Part shown: positions 56,801 to 64,000 of the stretch, one piece after another
Position numbering within the stretch: the stretch's first letter is position 1
Layout of the letters: each line of letters starts with the position of its first letter
Assembly: GCA_002633005.1 (NCBI GenBank)
Contig: NMRA01000614.1
Location: forward strand, 138,974-202,973
Direction: 5' to 3'
DNA: 64,000 nt
Source: Phoronis australis
Taxonomy: Eukaryota > Phoronida > Phoronidae
The notes under the pieces: model-generated
Told to the model about the DNA's origin: nothing
Database searches by the model: none
What the model saw: only the letters and a program-made list of their open reading frames with translations
Translations under genes and position numbers: made by a program

Positions 56801-58836
56801 TTACTCTAATATTAGATTGTTTAGCTTGGAATAATTTATAGCTGCATTCCACCCTGTTTAGCAGGCTAAGATACAAAAACTCAATTAGGTCATTTACTTT
56901 CTCATAAAATTGATCTCATAACATTACGAACCGAGATGTGATACTATTTCTGTTATGAAGAAGAACAAGGAAACTATCAGCAACTCAAGAAACCTTTTTC
57001 AGTTTATTGGGGTTGGACAAAACTGCAATTTTGAAAATGGCGCATGTAAACATTGCCTATCACTTGAGTTGGCAATGGAAATGGAATCCTATCACCATAA
57101 GGAATATTACGAGATCGATTTTATGAGAGTAAACGGCCTAATTCGATTTTCATTTTTAGCCACCTAAACAGGGCGAAATGCAGCTTTACAATTCATGACA
57201 ATATCAAGGAACTACTTTCACTCGTACTGAAATGTAGGGCACTTCATACAAAGCGGATTTTTTTGTCAAAATTAATAGATGTCTCCTAAATTAAGTACAA
57301 TCAAATAATGATTGTGATCACTCAACAAGAGGCGTTACTGTCACATCTGGTTTTAATTTGTGAGTTAACAACAGTTGAATTTCCTGAACACAAAGTTCAC
57401 CAGTTGGAAACCCTGGATAACACAAAGATACCTTTAAAGCAGTTTTCGAGGAGTGTTCTAAACTCTTGTTTGACATCATCATTAAGACTGCTAGGTACAT
57501 GCATCAAAGTCAACTGACGTAGCTTCAGTAGCAAGTCCTCGCTGAAAGTAAAGTCAGTCCACTGTACAGTGCTGCCCTCTAGTTGACTTTTTATGCCTCT
57601 CACTGAATCCAGACATGCCAGCGCTTGGTCGACAACTGAAACTGACACAAGATGATGATGAGAAGGTGGTATGTTTGAAGTTCTAAACGCCATTTTGTTG
57701 CTAGACAAAAAATCATGGTGAATATTCAGAAAACAATCCACGATAACAGGGCACGGAAATGACTACCACAACCTACCATAAAAGAGACACACAGACCAAA
57801 GTCCCTGATCAGTATACCAAGACTCTGTGATTAAAATCATGCTACTGCACTAGATTGCAACCCTTTAACTCTGCCACTTGAGAGGGGTGCGTTTGCAATT
57901 AATCTTGAAAAGTTTCATCGGTTCTGTGAACTGAGTTTTCATGGCAAGGGTGCAGATGCAAGTTTTTCCTGGATTTCTGATGGGGCTCCCACTAGTAAAA
58001 AAGCTCCAAAGGTCCCAATAATGTACGAGAAAGCCCCCATAAGGACTATTTCAGAATCACTTTGTATTTTTGGTTTGTGTGGAAAGTGAAGATGTCAATA
58101 TTTGCTCAACTTCTGATCTCTGAAATGACTGTAGAAATATTTCAAATTGATCACTTGTCAACAAAAGCACCGCCAGACTTCTCTTACACTGACCAAGCTG
58201 CAACCTGAAACCTTCCTTCTACAGCATTACTTAAAACACCATGGCTGTGACAAGACACATTTTTAAATGGCAACACCAATCACTTAATATATTTCTCACT
58301 TGTCAAAACCCTTAGTCTAAGTTTACAACTCCAACAACATAAAACACAAAGCAGTAAATCCTAAAGTAATTTATCTAAATGAACTACAGAAATACTGGAA
58401 ACCGTGGGAGTCTATCTTTGCTGACTAAGTCATCGATTCACTGATACAGTGTACATATATAAATTACACACTTAAAATTAATCTGAGTGGGGCCTGCACT
58501 GGGTGACCAACGTGTATAACATGTGTATCATATAAAATTAAGCACCTCAACACTATCGTCAAATTTTTGTTATGTAATATTTGAATGTCATTGCCATAAC
58601 ATTATTGTTAGCTATTTGTAATTTTATGTTTGAATAAAAAAAGAAATAAAACACAAAACAGCAGTATTCTTATATATCCCCTGGAAGACAATGCTTCCAA
58701 CTTTTCTCTAAATTTCACCTCCCGTTAACAAGGGCAGAGGGCACTCTTGCTTTTTCTTTGCCTTGAGAGCATTAGCCAGTCTTTCCTGTGATTGTATGGC
58801 ATCTGTCACTAACTTCAACAGCTGCACTGTAGACAT
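44659..58836 (-). CDS. Tandem nucleotidyltransferase-domain protein (RlaP/COG3541-like), 14 exons
   Basis: Exons in transcript order: 58836-58719, 57641-57432, 56629-56568, 56057-55929, 55105-54946, 53411-53318, 52756-52639, 51247-51058, 49993-49821, 49230-49096, 48025-47981, 46842-46705, 45805-45692 and 44826-44659. All introns are GT-AG; phases agree throughout and give 1854 nt, 617 residues and TGA. The C-terminal domain (about 362-562) has AGS (393-395), then DVD (406-408) before YVVIY, then WKGSVVILELLF, as in the polymerase-beta-superfamily RlaP/COG3541 nucleotidyltransferases. The N-terminal domain (about 125-290) repeats the plan: KHN (141-143) before VIVVV, then CKGKARFLETLF. Its DxD is lost. 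No signal peptide or membrane span is seen, so it is probably cytosolic or nuclear. Bacterial RlaP proteins are tied to RNA repair; substrate and role here are unknown. Exon 6 is the least certain join. Confidence 0.78.
44827..45691. other. Nucleotidyltransferase gene intron 13
   Basis: A+T-rich; no repeat or coding segment recognised. Confidence 0.7.
45692..45805 (-). CDS. Nucleotidyltransferase gene exon 13
   Basis: The acceptor is TTACAACAG and the donor GTAACA; both phases 0. It encodes IFHKLYSLGYMLNRKAPPVR, then EREFIMKIRKAPLE. This matches the helical 'H-x-x-R/K-L-L ... I-R' region that closes RlaP-type domains. Confidence 0.82.
45806..46704. other. Nucleotidyltransferase gene intron 12
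   Basis: No repeat family or coding segment recognised. Confidence 0.7.
46705..46842 (-). CDS. Nucleotidyltransferase gene exon 12
   Basis: The acceptor is TGTTTTAG and the donor GTAAGT; both phases 0. It encodes ALADRKSEFVTETAIRQYLG and then the basic KNNMVMIEGKKHIHTPRERK. Confidence 0.82.
46843..47980. other. Nucleotidyltransferase gene intron 11
   Basis: It contains a GC-rich hairpin element at 47767-47859 with a small assembly gap in its G-run. Otherwise nothing recognised. Confidence 0.7.
47767..47859. mobile_element. GC-rich hairpin element with internal N run
   Basis: CATGGGTAGCGCACC at the left is complementary to GTGCTGCACTGCCCATG at the right, with a long poly-G broken by NNN at 47804-47806, then GGGCTATAGCCCCC and ACTTATTTCAGTG. 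The true length of the G-run is unknown. Confidence 0.65.
47981..48025 (-). CDS. Nucleotidyltransferase gene exon 11 (45 nt)
   Basis: The acceptor is TTGTTTCAG and the donor GTACGT; both phases 0. This microexon encodes LLFADNLEYTSKAWQ, completing the ILE|LLF motif that starts at the end of exon 10. Confidence 0.82.
48026..49095. other. Nucleotidyltransferase gene intron 10
   Basis: It contains the 17-bp satellite at 48610-48810; otherwise nothing recognised. Confidence 0.7.
48610..48810. repeat. 17-bp satellite, about 12 copies
   Basis: Near-perfect tandem units of GACATTTTGCAATGTAG occur; two units carry an extra T. Each unit contains CATTTTGCAATG, itself nearly palindromic. The homogeneity points to recent expansion. 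The open minus-strand frames here only reflect the absence of stops in the unit and are not genes. Confidence 0.95.
49096..49230 (-). CDS. Nucleotidyltransferase gene exon 10
   Basis: The acceptor is GGTTTCAG and the donor GTAAAG; both phases 0. It encodes VAYSSSQRLPECFESRGPTK, then EYGAYEARLFCEMLWKG and VVILE. The K-G-x(5)-L-E pattern is the second hallmark of the RlaP-type family. Confidence 0.85.
49231..49820. other. Nucleotidyltransferase gene intron 9
   Basis: It contains dispersed repeat copy 2 (49476-49726). Confidence 0.7.
49476..49726 (-). repeat. Dispersed repeat copy 2, possible THAP-like coding remnant
   Basis: It aligns with 1-273 in the same orientation. On the minus strand it reads SMGCNSDVKKFDKVDKYPWM and then FFTFLTSMRD, homologous to the CCAVGC...DKFPW reading in copy 1. 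Frames are broken in both copies. Confidence 0.5.
49821..49993 (-). CDS. Nucleotidyltransferase gene exon 9, catalytic motif
   Basis: The acceptor is CTTTCAAG and the donor GTGAGT; it runs from phase 1 to phase 0. It encodes a helix (AQNKAKLRSIMNRIGDQVSK), then VAQAGSFLYNL and ESDVDYVVIYAHEPM. G-S ... D-x-D is the signature of the polymerase-beta nucleotidyltransferase fold: the two Asp bind the catalytic metals and the G-S turn binds the nucleotide phosphates. Confidence 0.88.
49994..51057. other. Nucleotidyltransferase gene intron 8
   Basis: It contains the partial MITE at 50875-50975; otherwise nothing recognised. Confidence 0.7.
50875..50975. mobile_element. Partial MITE with AATAAGTGCCCCC repeats
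   Basis: Two direct units of TTAGGCTACAATAAGTGCCC are followed by TAAGCGCCCTGGGTGCTTAT, a near-palindrome, and an end AATACGGTAC. Motifs of this kind are typical of MITE termini. The other end was not found. Confidence 0.45.
51058..51247 (-). CDS. Nucleotidyltransferase gene exon 8, inter-domain linker
   Basis: The acceptor is CTTTAAAG and the donor GTAAGC; it runs from phase 0 to phase 1. It encodes DDRDRSTSKREIFDLVLEWK, then TFSKPDNLQKQVGSWLSHVR, helical sequence that links the two nucleotidyltransferase copies. Confidence 0.78.
51248..52638. other. Nucleotidyltransferase gene intron 7
   Basis: A 66-codon minus frame at 51799-51999 has acceptor-like CACCAG upstream but is not needed for phase. 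No repeat family recognised. Confidence 0.65.
52639..52756 (-). CDS. Nucleotidyltransferase gene exon 7
   Basis: The acceptor is TTTTTTCACAG and the donor GTTTGC (weak); it runs from phase 2 to phase 0. It encodes LLQYASQSLNGKVLNFLSPD, then SSSYAEALLEKITALYK. It is similar in plan to exon 13 of the C-terminal copy. Confidence 0.76.
52757..53317. other. Nucleotidyltransferase gene intron 6
   Basis: No repeat or coding segment recognised. Confidence 0.65.
53318..53411 (-). CDS. Nucleotidyltransferase gene exon 6 (frame less certain)
   Basis: The acceptor is ATTCTTGCAG and the donor GTAAAC; it runs from phase 1 to phase 2. In this phase it gives RDASQRHDCSWRHRYPSAVE, then HGYFPVWRLG, joining exon 7 as RLG-LLLQYAS. 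That parallels the H-x(3)-L helix of the C-terminal copy. A second frame across the exon (VEMLVNGMIVLGVIDIPLQL) is also open but would need a weaker donor upstream and a different acceptor downstream. Confidence 0.6.
53412..54945. other. Nucleotidyltransferase gene intron 5
   Basis: It contains a (TTTA)n microsatellite at 53958-53990 and two plus-strand frames of 129 and 109 codons (53439-53828, 53992-54321). They match no family I know and have A+T-rich composition. Confidence 0.65.
53958..53990. repeat. (TTTA)n microsatellite
   Basis: TTTATTTATTTATTTATTTT followed by further TTTA units. Confidence 0.9.
54946..55105 (-). CDS. Nucleotidyltransferase gene exon 5, N-terminal copy
   Basis: The acceptor is TATTTTCAG and the donor GTATGC (modest); it runs from phase 0 to phase 1. 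It encodes GWLYAVEVSHFAHYLCKGKA, then RFLETLFTPES and SSWERLKSSV. Residue for residue this follows exon 10-12 of the C-terminal copy (YGAYEARLFCEMLWKG, VVILELLF, KAWQALADRK). Confidence 0.8.
55106..55928. other. Nucleotidyltransferase gene intron 4
   Basis: It contains the 29-bp minisatellite at 55373-55605. Confidence 0.7.
55373..55605. repeat. 29-bp minisatellite, 8 copies
   Basis: Tandem units of about GAGCAAAACGATTACAACCA plus CAATCTTTA occur. The central copies are nearly identical; the outer copies have CGATCACCTTCTTTG-type variants, the usual edge divergence of a tandem array. Confidence 0.93.
55929..56057 (-). CDS. Nucleotidyltransferase gene exon 4, degenerate active-site region
   Basis: The acceptor is TGGTATCAG and the donor GTAAGA; both phases 0. 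It encodes ATQEERGQQAKHNVIVVVFS, then SPDVEYFCPIDLHKK. The KHN-VIVVV segment aligns with the DVD-YVVIY of exon 9, but both metal-binding Asp are replaced. Confidence 0.8.
56058..56567. other. Nucleotidyltransferase gene intron 3
   Basis: Nothing recognisable. Confidence 0.65.
56568..56629 (-). CDS. Nucleotidyltransferase gene exon 3 (62 nt)
   Basis: The acceptor is ATTTCAAG and the donor GTAGTG; it runs from phase 1 to phase 0. It encodes KQANFGVSTSSTQKVATGFK. It is needed to connect exon 2 (ends in phase 1) with exon 4 (starts in phase 0). Support is by phase and open frame only. Confidence 0.68.
56630..57431. other. Nucleotidyltransferase gene intron 2
   Basis: Nothing recognisable. Confidence 0.65.
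57432..57641 (-). CDS. Nucleotidyltransferase gene exon 2
   Basis: The acceptor is CTTGTGTCAG and the donor GTATCT; it enters and leaves in phase 1. It encodes SVVDQALACLDSVRGIKSQL, then FTFSEDLLLKLRQLTLMHV and SLNDDVKQEFRTLLENCFK, a helical N-terminal region without family-specific motifs. Confidence 0.8.
57642..58718. other. Nucleotidyltransferase gene intron 1
   Basis: Nothing recognisable. Confidence 0.65.
58719..58836 (-). CDS. Nucleotidyltransferase gene exon 1 (first coding)
   Basis: The first ATG is at 58836; the donor is GTGAAA in phase 1. It encodes MSTVQLLKLVTDAIQSQERL, then a Lys-rich KAKKKQE stretch. A CTTTGTTTTAG acceptor-like site lies about 10 bases upstream of the ATG, so a noncoding 5' exon may exist further up. 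Confidence 0.75.
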
Positions 58837-61544
58837 CCTTATTTAACTAAAACAAAGAAAATTATGCGAAGGTCAAGTAATAGTTTCTTGCATATTCTTG
58901 GTAGGAAAAAAAATTACTTCCAAGCCAACGCAGTGCCTTAACCATACCCTTTGTAATCTCAAACTTTGTGAAACATATCAGTAAATTTTGAAGGCCCATA
59001 AGTCAGAAGGTTCAAAAGTTCGAAGGTTAAACATTTGTTTTGGCTTTACCTTCCATGACAGTGATGTCATAGGATGTTAAAGAGCTGAAAATGGTGACAC
59101 AGAATCTTCCTTTCACCTTGATAAAAAAACAGTGCTCCATTATGCTGAACATCTTTTCATTGAATTTCATTGCACAATAACTTACTATGATTAGAGCATG
59201 TTTGCATCTAGCCAGATAGAACTCATTATATTTGGATTAAATACATGAAAATAGATGACAGACATTTAAGTGATGAAAACAAACTTTCTTGGTGCACAGA
59301 ATTGACAAATATTCTTGGAACTATGATCCATACTAATTTGTCTAGTACAATGGCATGCCTTATTTGCAGCGACTCAAAAAAAAGAAGTTTCCAAATATTA
59401 TGAACTTGAAAGTTTTAGAGCAATTTAATGAAACTTAAATAATGGTCAATGCGAATTATTTGACACCCATGATTCAGAGGCGGATCTACAGGGGGGTTCG
59501 GGGGGTTCAAACCCCCCTCCTTGGGACAGGATCAAAAATAAAAATTGAAAAAAATTTCGCCAGAAAAACAAAATCAGCTACTAAAAACCACAAAAAGTCT
59601 TACACTGGAGGAGGGAAACCCTCTTCAGACCTTCCTTCCCCTCGGTGCTACGCGCCTCAGATTCACTCGAATCCTAAACCCCCCTTGCTGAAAACGTAGA
59701 TCTGCCACTGTGATTTATCTTTTTGAGTTGACTAATTCTCTTAATATTTGTTGATCGCGGGTGTGATGTGATGTCTGTGTGCATGCATGCACCTACATAC
59801 ATGATTGTTGCTCTTTTTATACTCTAAAATAGTAAATATTCAATAGATTTCTTACAAGAAAAACAAACGTTTCTGTGATAAATGAGAGGTTTGAAAAACA
59901 TGCATTATGCTATGTGCACGATCTGTGTCTTTTCAATGCCTATTCAGTCATGTTGAGGCACTGGCATTTGTTGCTATTTGGGCACAGCCGGGGATACATA
60001 CTACGTCCCCCTACTCCAGACCCAAGGGCAGCACATGCCCCTTCGTATTTTCTTTGGAAAAGGAATATCTTTCATTCGTCATGGGAACACTTTTCCCTAA
60101 GGAATTCAGCAACATACTTTTATTTGTTATAAAGCTGAATGGTGGTGCACGAAAATAATATACCATTTTTAGGTCATTTTTCACTTACATGACTGTAACA
60201 GGCAAGGTTAGTGTCTCAAACTGTCGCATTTTACAAAGAGGAAGCAAGCCTATGAGATACGCAGATAAAGACAATGAAAGACAACATGCACATACCATAG
60301 GGCCTACGTAAGTAGCTCATTACTATAACTGATTTTGTGTATCCTTTTTGAAACTAACCTAGCTGCTTTAACAGAAGGAGTACAACTTTTTACTCTAAAA
60401 TTTGTAACTTTCAACTCTTTTTTGAAGTCATGACACTTATGGTTGCTTTGATTTTGGATGTTTTAGCACAGTCACATATGTATGGAAAAGTTGCATCCGG
60501 CAGAGCAATGCATGATAAACTGAGTAGTTGTTTTTTTGTGTACCATGGATAAGGTGAACGTAACTTGTCCAGCGAATTACCATTTACAAGTGCGGGATGT
60601 TTTGCATGCAGCCTGTCCGGTCGATACCTCATACCTGTTATACAATGGAGAATAACACAAAACTTTTAGCAAACATGTTGATACACATTTAAACTAAGGG
60701 AGGGTGACATGCTGACTGCAGAGCTAATCAGGTGGTGTGAAATTGTGAGGTAGACATAAAATTTACAAACATTGCACCCTATCTGTATACTGACTTTAGT
60801 CTCCATGCAACTAGTGTTGGCTGGCTAAGACCAGTCTTGGACTGAGTGCCTAAACCCTAACTTAGTCTGACTAAGAACAAGTCATGGATCAAGGCAGGTC
60901 GGAAAAACTGAAATGATATCAGAGTTCCCGTCTACTCTGTAGTTAGCCGTCGTTTTGTAAACATCTTAGCCTCAATCATATGTTGCTTGCCAACCTCACC
61001 AAATAAAACATCGATGACTCAGTTAACTGGTTAACTCCGGTCTCTTGCTGTACACTCGTGACAGGCAACGACTTCGTGCAAACTGCCAAAACAATGAAAA
61101 GCGACACCTATTGCTAGAACTTCTTGATGTCTTCAAATGGTTTCATTCGCTAAGTAGCCTGCTGAACTTTACAAGCAACTGTGTGATGTCAACTATTATT
61201 AATAAATATTCAGATATGCAGCTGATCGGTTAATATGTAATGTTTTAAACGCTCCGCTAAAACGTCGAAAGTTTTTTACAGCCACTACTGTTAATCAGCG
61301 CATGCGTGACTATCTATTTCCTGTAGAATCTCGATCACGGAAGCAAAGTCGTCTTCGTTATGAAACGAGCTAATTTCTTTAATTAGTTTGTTACCCATGT
61401 GTCACCATGTGAGCTTTCAATTGATTTTCTGGACGTCAGTGAAGATTGTGGTCGCTGAAAATGTGCTTTGCGAAGAGCTGTACACCTCTTTTGCAACCTG
61501 AATTGACTTGAAGTTCCCGAAAGTCATAAATCGGCATCGACAAG
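58837..61544. promoter_or_regulatory. Intergenic region between divergent genes
   Basis: This 2.7-kb stretch separates the first coding exons of the minus-strand nucleotidyltransferase gene and the plus-strand SOS gene, so it must hold both promoters and 5' UTRs. It includes one MITE (59475-59710). No TATA box or CpG island is obvious. The 300 bases before the SOS ATG are richer in CG dinucleotides than the flanks. Confidence 0.5.
59475..59710 (+). mobile_element. CAGNGGCGGATC MITE with 5-bp target duplication
   Basis: It starts CAGAGGCGGATCTACAGG and ends CGTAGATCTGCCACTG, imperfect inverted termini, flanked on both sides by TGATT. The interior differs from the 28434 and 62152 copies and ends in a C-rich stretch. 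It is noncoding and 236 bases long. Confidence 0.78.
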
Positions 61545-61652
61545 ATGTTTTCAACATCAAGTCAAATAACTGCCGAACCATCTAGTTACGATTTCGAATC
61601 GGCCGAGAACGCTGGAAAATGGAAAGACATATTCATAAATGCTCTTCAGCAG
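61545..61652 (+). CDS. SOS: Son of sevenless (Ras guanine-nucleotide exchange factor), first coding exon
   Basis: The ATG at 61545 opens 36 codons ending LQQ at a GTATAC donor in phase 0. SSYDFESAENAGKWKDIF aligns with the extreme N terminus of animal SOS, which has a YEFFSEENAPKWRGLL-type segment just before the histone-fold domain. SOS proteins load GTP onto Ras downstream of receptor tyrosine kinases, held at the membrane through Grb2/Drk and lipid contacts. Only this exon is inside the window. The next one, expected to carry the histone-fold start, was not found up to 64000, so the first intron exceeds 2.3 kb. The match is short but specific in spacing and position. Confidence 0.82.
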
Positions 61653-64000
61653 GTATACCTTCTTACTTCCAATTTCTTATGCCAACGTCTTAGCATTGCA
61701 CTGTCTATTGGGTTTCATTGATTCACAATTTCTTGCTTATTTTAGTTATTGTTCATTGTGAAAGTATTATGAATTAATTGATAACCATTTGACTTCACTT
61801 TAAGAAAGCGATGACAGCATGACATGAATATTTAACTTAGAATGTCTTCACGTTTGCTTGTGTCATGACTCTCCTTGCCCTGTCATGAGGACATTACTCT
61901 GTGGTATTTTAACCTGGCTTTGTTCAAGTTATTGAGTTTTGGGATTGGAATCTGTGGTATGCGTATTCAAGCTATTCAGGAAAGTTGGATTATGAATAAG
62001 CAATAGAGTGTACAAATGTTACATATTTGAAGTTTGGTAGTTGGTTTTTGGCCTAGTTGACCTGAAGTTTTGGATGTGTGTAGCTGTAACTTGTTTTTTG
62101 TCAGTCATTATTTAATGGAATTGAAATAATGTGAGAGTTGTTTGCTTCATGCAGGAGCGGATCCAGGATTTTGAGTTAGGGGGGATAGGACAGAGTATTA
62201 GCCAGGATTTTGCCTGTAAGACATTCGCAACCCCGAAGTGTCAAATGGAATATGGGAGAATTTTAGGGGGGGCATGGCCCCCTTGTCCCCACCCCCTTAA
62301 ATCCACCAGTGTAATGTACTTTTACCTATCTTAATTTGTGTTCTTGTGACCACCTACCTTATCCTCTCCAAAAACACAATTGAGACAAGGTATGGTCTTC
62401 CAAACTCTGACGATATACCTCAAAACATTTACACGTTTTGCTGATAATGTGCTTGAATTATTGGATGTTTGGAATTGTTTGTGCCATGTCCTGAGATTAT
62501 CAAGTTTCATATAGTGTAAAGCCATTGGTTATCGCTGTACCACAGTTAATCCTTATTTACTGTAAGTGTGGTAACGGTAACTACTTCTGGTCTGTGATGA
62601 CGCAATTGGAATCCGTAGTTACTTTAAAACAGCTTCATGTCACAGTCCCTATGTTCCTCTATATATGTTCAAATATTTTTACAGTTGTAGAACTAATTGT
62701 TTTTACACATTGCTTTAGTCTCGGATTAGTGTTTTACGTAATGTGTATTTAGTTGGCGTTAGGGTATCGATGGATTTTCTCAATTAGTTTCATCTAGTAG
62801 CCATGGCAACGTTTCTTTTTCAGTTTTGAATACAATATGGCTGAACAGTGAAAAATTAATTTATCAAAATTTTCAACAAAAGTGAACAGGAACAAAACGA
62901 TACTTCATCAAAAAGCATTCGATGAAGTTTGACTATTTTTTTGACTGTGTAGTAAGCTGTTGGATGTTGAAAAAATTATGATTTCGGCAATTATTTTTGT
63001 TCAAATTTTAGGAAACTTTACTGTAGATTCCACAACATTTTGTCTTCCGAATGATTATATCAATTATGACAGAATCTTTTCTGGTAAATTTTCATTGAAT
63101 CGAATTGCTAAGCAGTTTATGCATAACGTAGGGGTCCAATACTGTGAAAACACCCAGATGTCCTCAAACTTTTCACTAATGCTCCAAGCTATACCCTTTA
63201 CACTTTAGTGGCGCCACCTTTATGAATCTTTCCCGTCTGTGATTGGCACGGGCCTGTCTGGTCTTGTGGATTGTTGTCTATCACAAAGACTGTTGGCAGT
63301 AAATGTTGGCAAAGTTGTTTTAGCCTGCTGAGTGGCGTCATGACGACACTTTTTGGCACAGACAGGTGTCTCTGACCTTAGCTACAGTTCACGCTTTGTT
63401 GCATCTAGTGAATTACAGGAATGCAGTGCACTCATCCATCACTCATTGGTTTTTGGCATTTTTTAGTCTGCATATTGCCTGTGTGCATATTTCTAACTCA
63501 GTGCTTGTATTAACTTGCCGCTGGTAACAAGTATGACATATTTTATTGTGTGGTAGGATACTCACTCAGTAGGTGACTTACAAGTCTGGAGGGTGTGTTT
63601 ACAGGGTAGGATATTAAGCTTAGTTAGAAAGTTATGTGGTAAATAACGTCTGCTCAAACGTAACCACTGTGTGTTAATTGTACTTTCTTATTTAAAAATA
63701 ACTGAATTGGAATGCAATTGTTAAATTTTAGTATTGCATTTTAAAGAACTGGTTATGACACATGAGGATATGGAATTGCCAAGTTTCAATTAAGGCGAAA
63801 AGTTAGGTATAGTAGACAGTATGTTTATTATTAATATGCTTTGTTTTGTCTCTTTTTCTGGTTTCCAAAGTGTTCAGTCATAATTATTTGCTATTTATGA
63901 ATCAAGTCCTGCATTAGAGATAAGCAACTTCTACGAATGTGGTCCAAAGTTGACTAGTTCAGTTGTGCTTTTTATTTTGTATTGAAATGAATCAAATTTG
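61653..64000. other. First intron of SOS, incomplete
   Basis: It contains a MITE at 62152-62311. Frames such as 62960-63208 do not match SOS or any other family I recognise. Confidence 0.6.
62152..62311 (+). mobile_element. CAGNGGCGGATC MITE, sister of 28434-28592
   Basis: It starts CAGGAGCGGATCCAGG and ends CTTAAATCCACCAGTG, 160 bases long. The interior matches 28434-28592 closely (TATTAGCCAGGATTTTGCC, ACATTCGCA, GGGAGAATTTTAGG). The flanking pentamers TCATG and TAATG differ by one base, as expected for a decayed 5-bp duplication. Confidence 0.75.

Noticed and set aside
62960-63208. Second exon of SOS or an independent gene
   Set aside because: It does not resemble the SOS histone-fold region that should follow, and it is A+T-rich.

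Overview
This is a stretch of an animal nuclear genome, most likely from a marine invertebrate. It is about 60% A+T, its genes are split by GT-AG introns of 0.4 to 3.9 kb, and small dispersed repeats of many families are packed between and inside the genes. Nothing here fixes the phylum. An early-diverging animal such as a cnidarian would fit the Erg-type channel with unusual pore residues, but this is inference.

Layout. Positions 1-23441 hold no gene I can recognise, only decayed repeats, palindromic MITE-like elements and a 38-bp minisatellite. From 23442 to 40267 on the + strand lie ten exons of a KCNH/Erg-type voltage-gated potassium channel (851 codons from the first visible exon to the stop). 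All ten join in phase. The transmembrane core, pore, C-linker, cyclic-nucleotide-binding homology domain and a low-complexity tail are present. The start codon and any N-terminal PAS (eag) domain are not visible. Its introns carry a 5'-truncated Penelope-like element with a GIY-YIG endonuclease, plus MITEs. The probable 3' UTR runs to about 41.9 kb.

From 58836 down to 44659 on the - strand is a 14-exon gene whose exons join in phase into one 617-residue protein. I read it as a tandem duplication of a DNA-polymerase-beta-superfamily nucleotidyltransferase of the RlaP/COG3541 type. The C-terminal copy keeps the G-S ... D-x-D metal-binding motif. The N-terminal copy aligns with it but has K-x-N in place of D-x-D, so it looks like a pseudoenzyme half. 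This is the most interesting item in the window.

At 61545-61652 on the + strand, head-to-head with the nucleotidyltransferase gene and 2.7 kb away, is the first coding exon of a Son-of-sevenless (SOS) Ras exchange factor. The rest of that gene lies beyond the window.

Mobile DNA. A family of MITEs with termini near CAGNGGCGGATC has four copies here, three with exact 5-bp target duplications. A GC-rich hairpin element of about 70-90 bp, a TTAAAAGGAT-ended MITE, two inverted-array elements, a tRNA-headed SINE pair in inverted orientation, and 17-, 29- and 38-bp tandem arrays are also present. The assembly has a 768-base gap at 42214-42981 and short N runs at 6337 and 47804-47806. The three genes are not obviously linked in function; they look like ordinary chromosomal neighbours.
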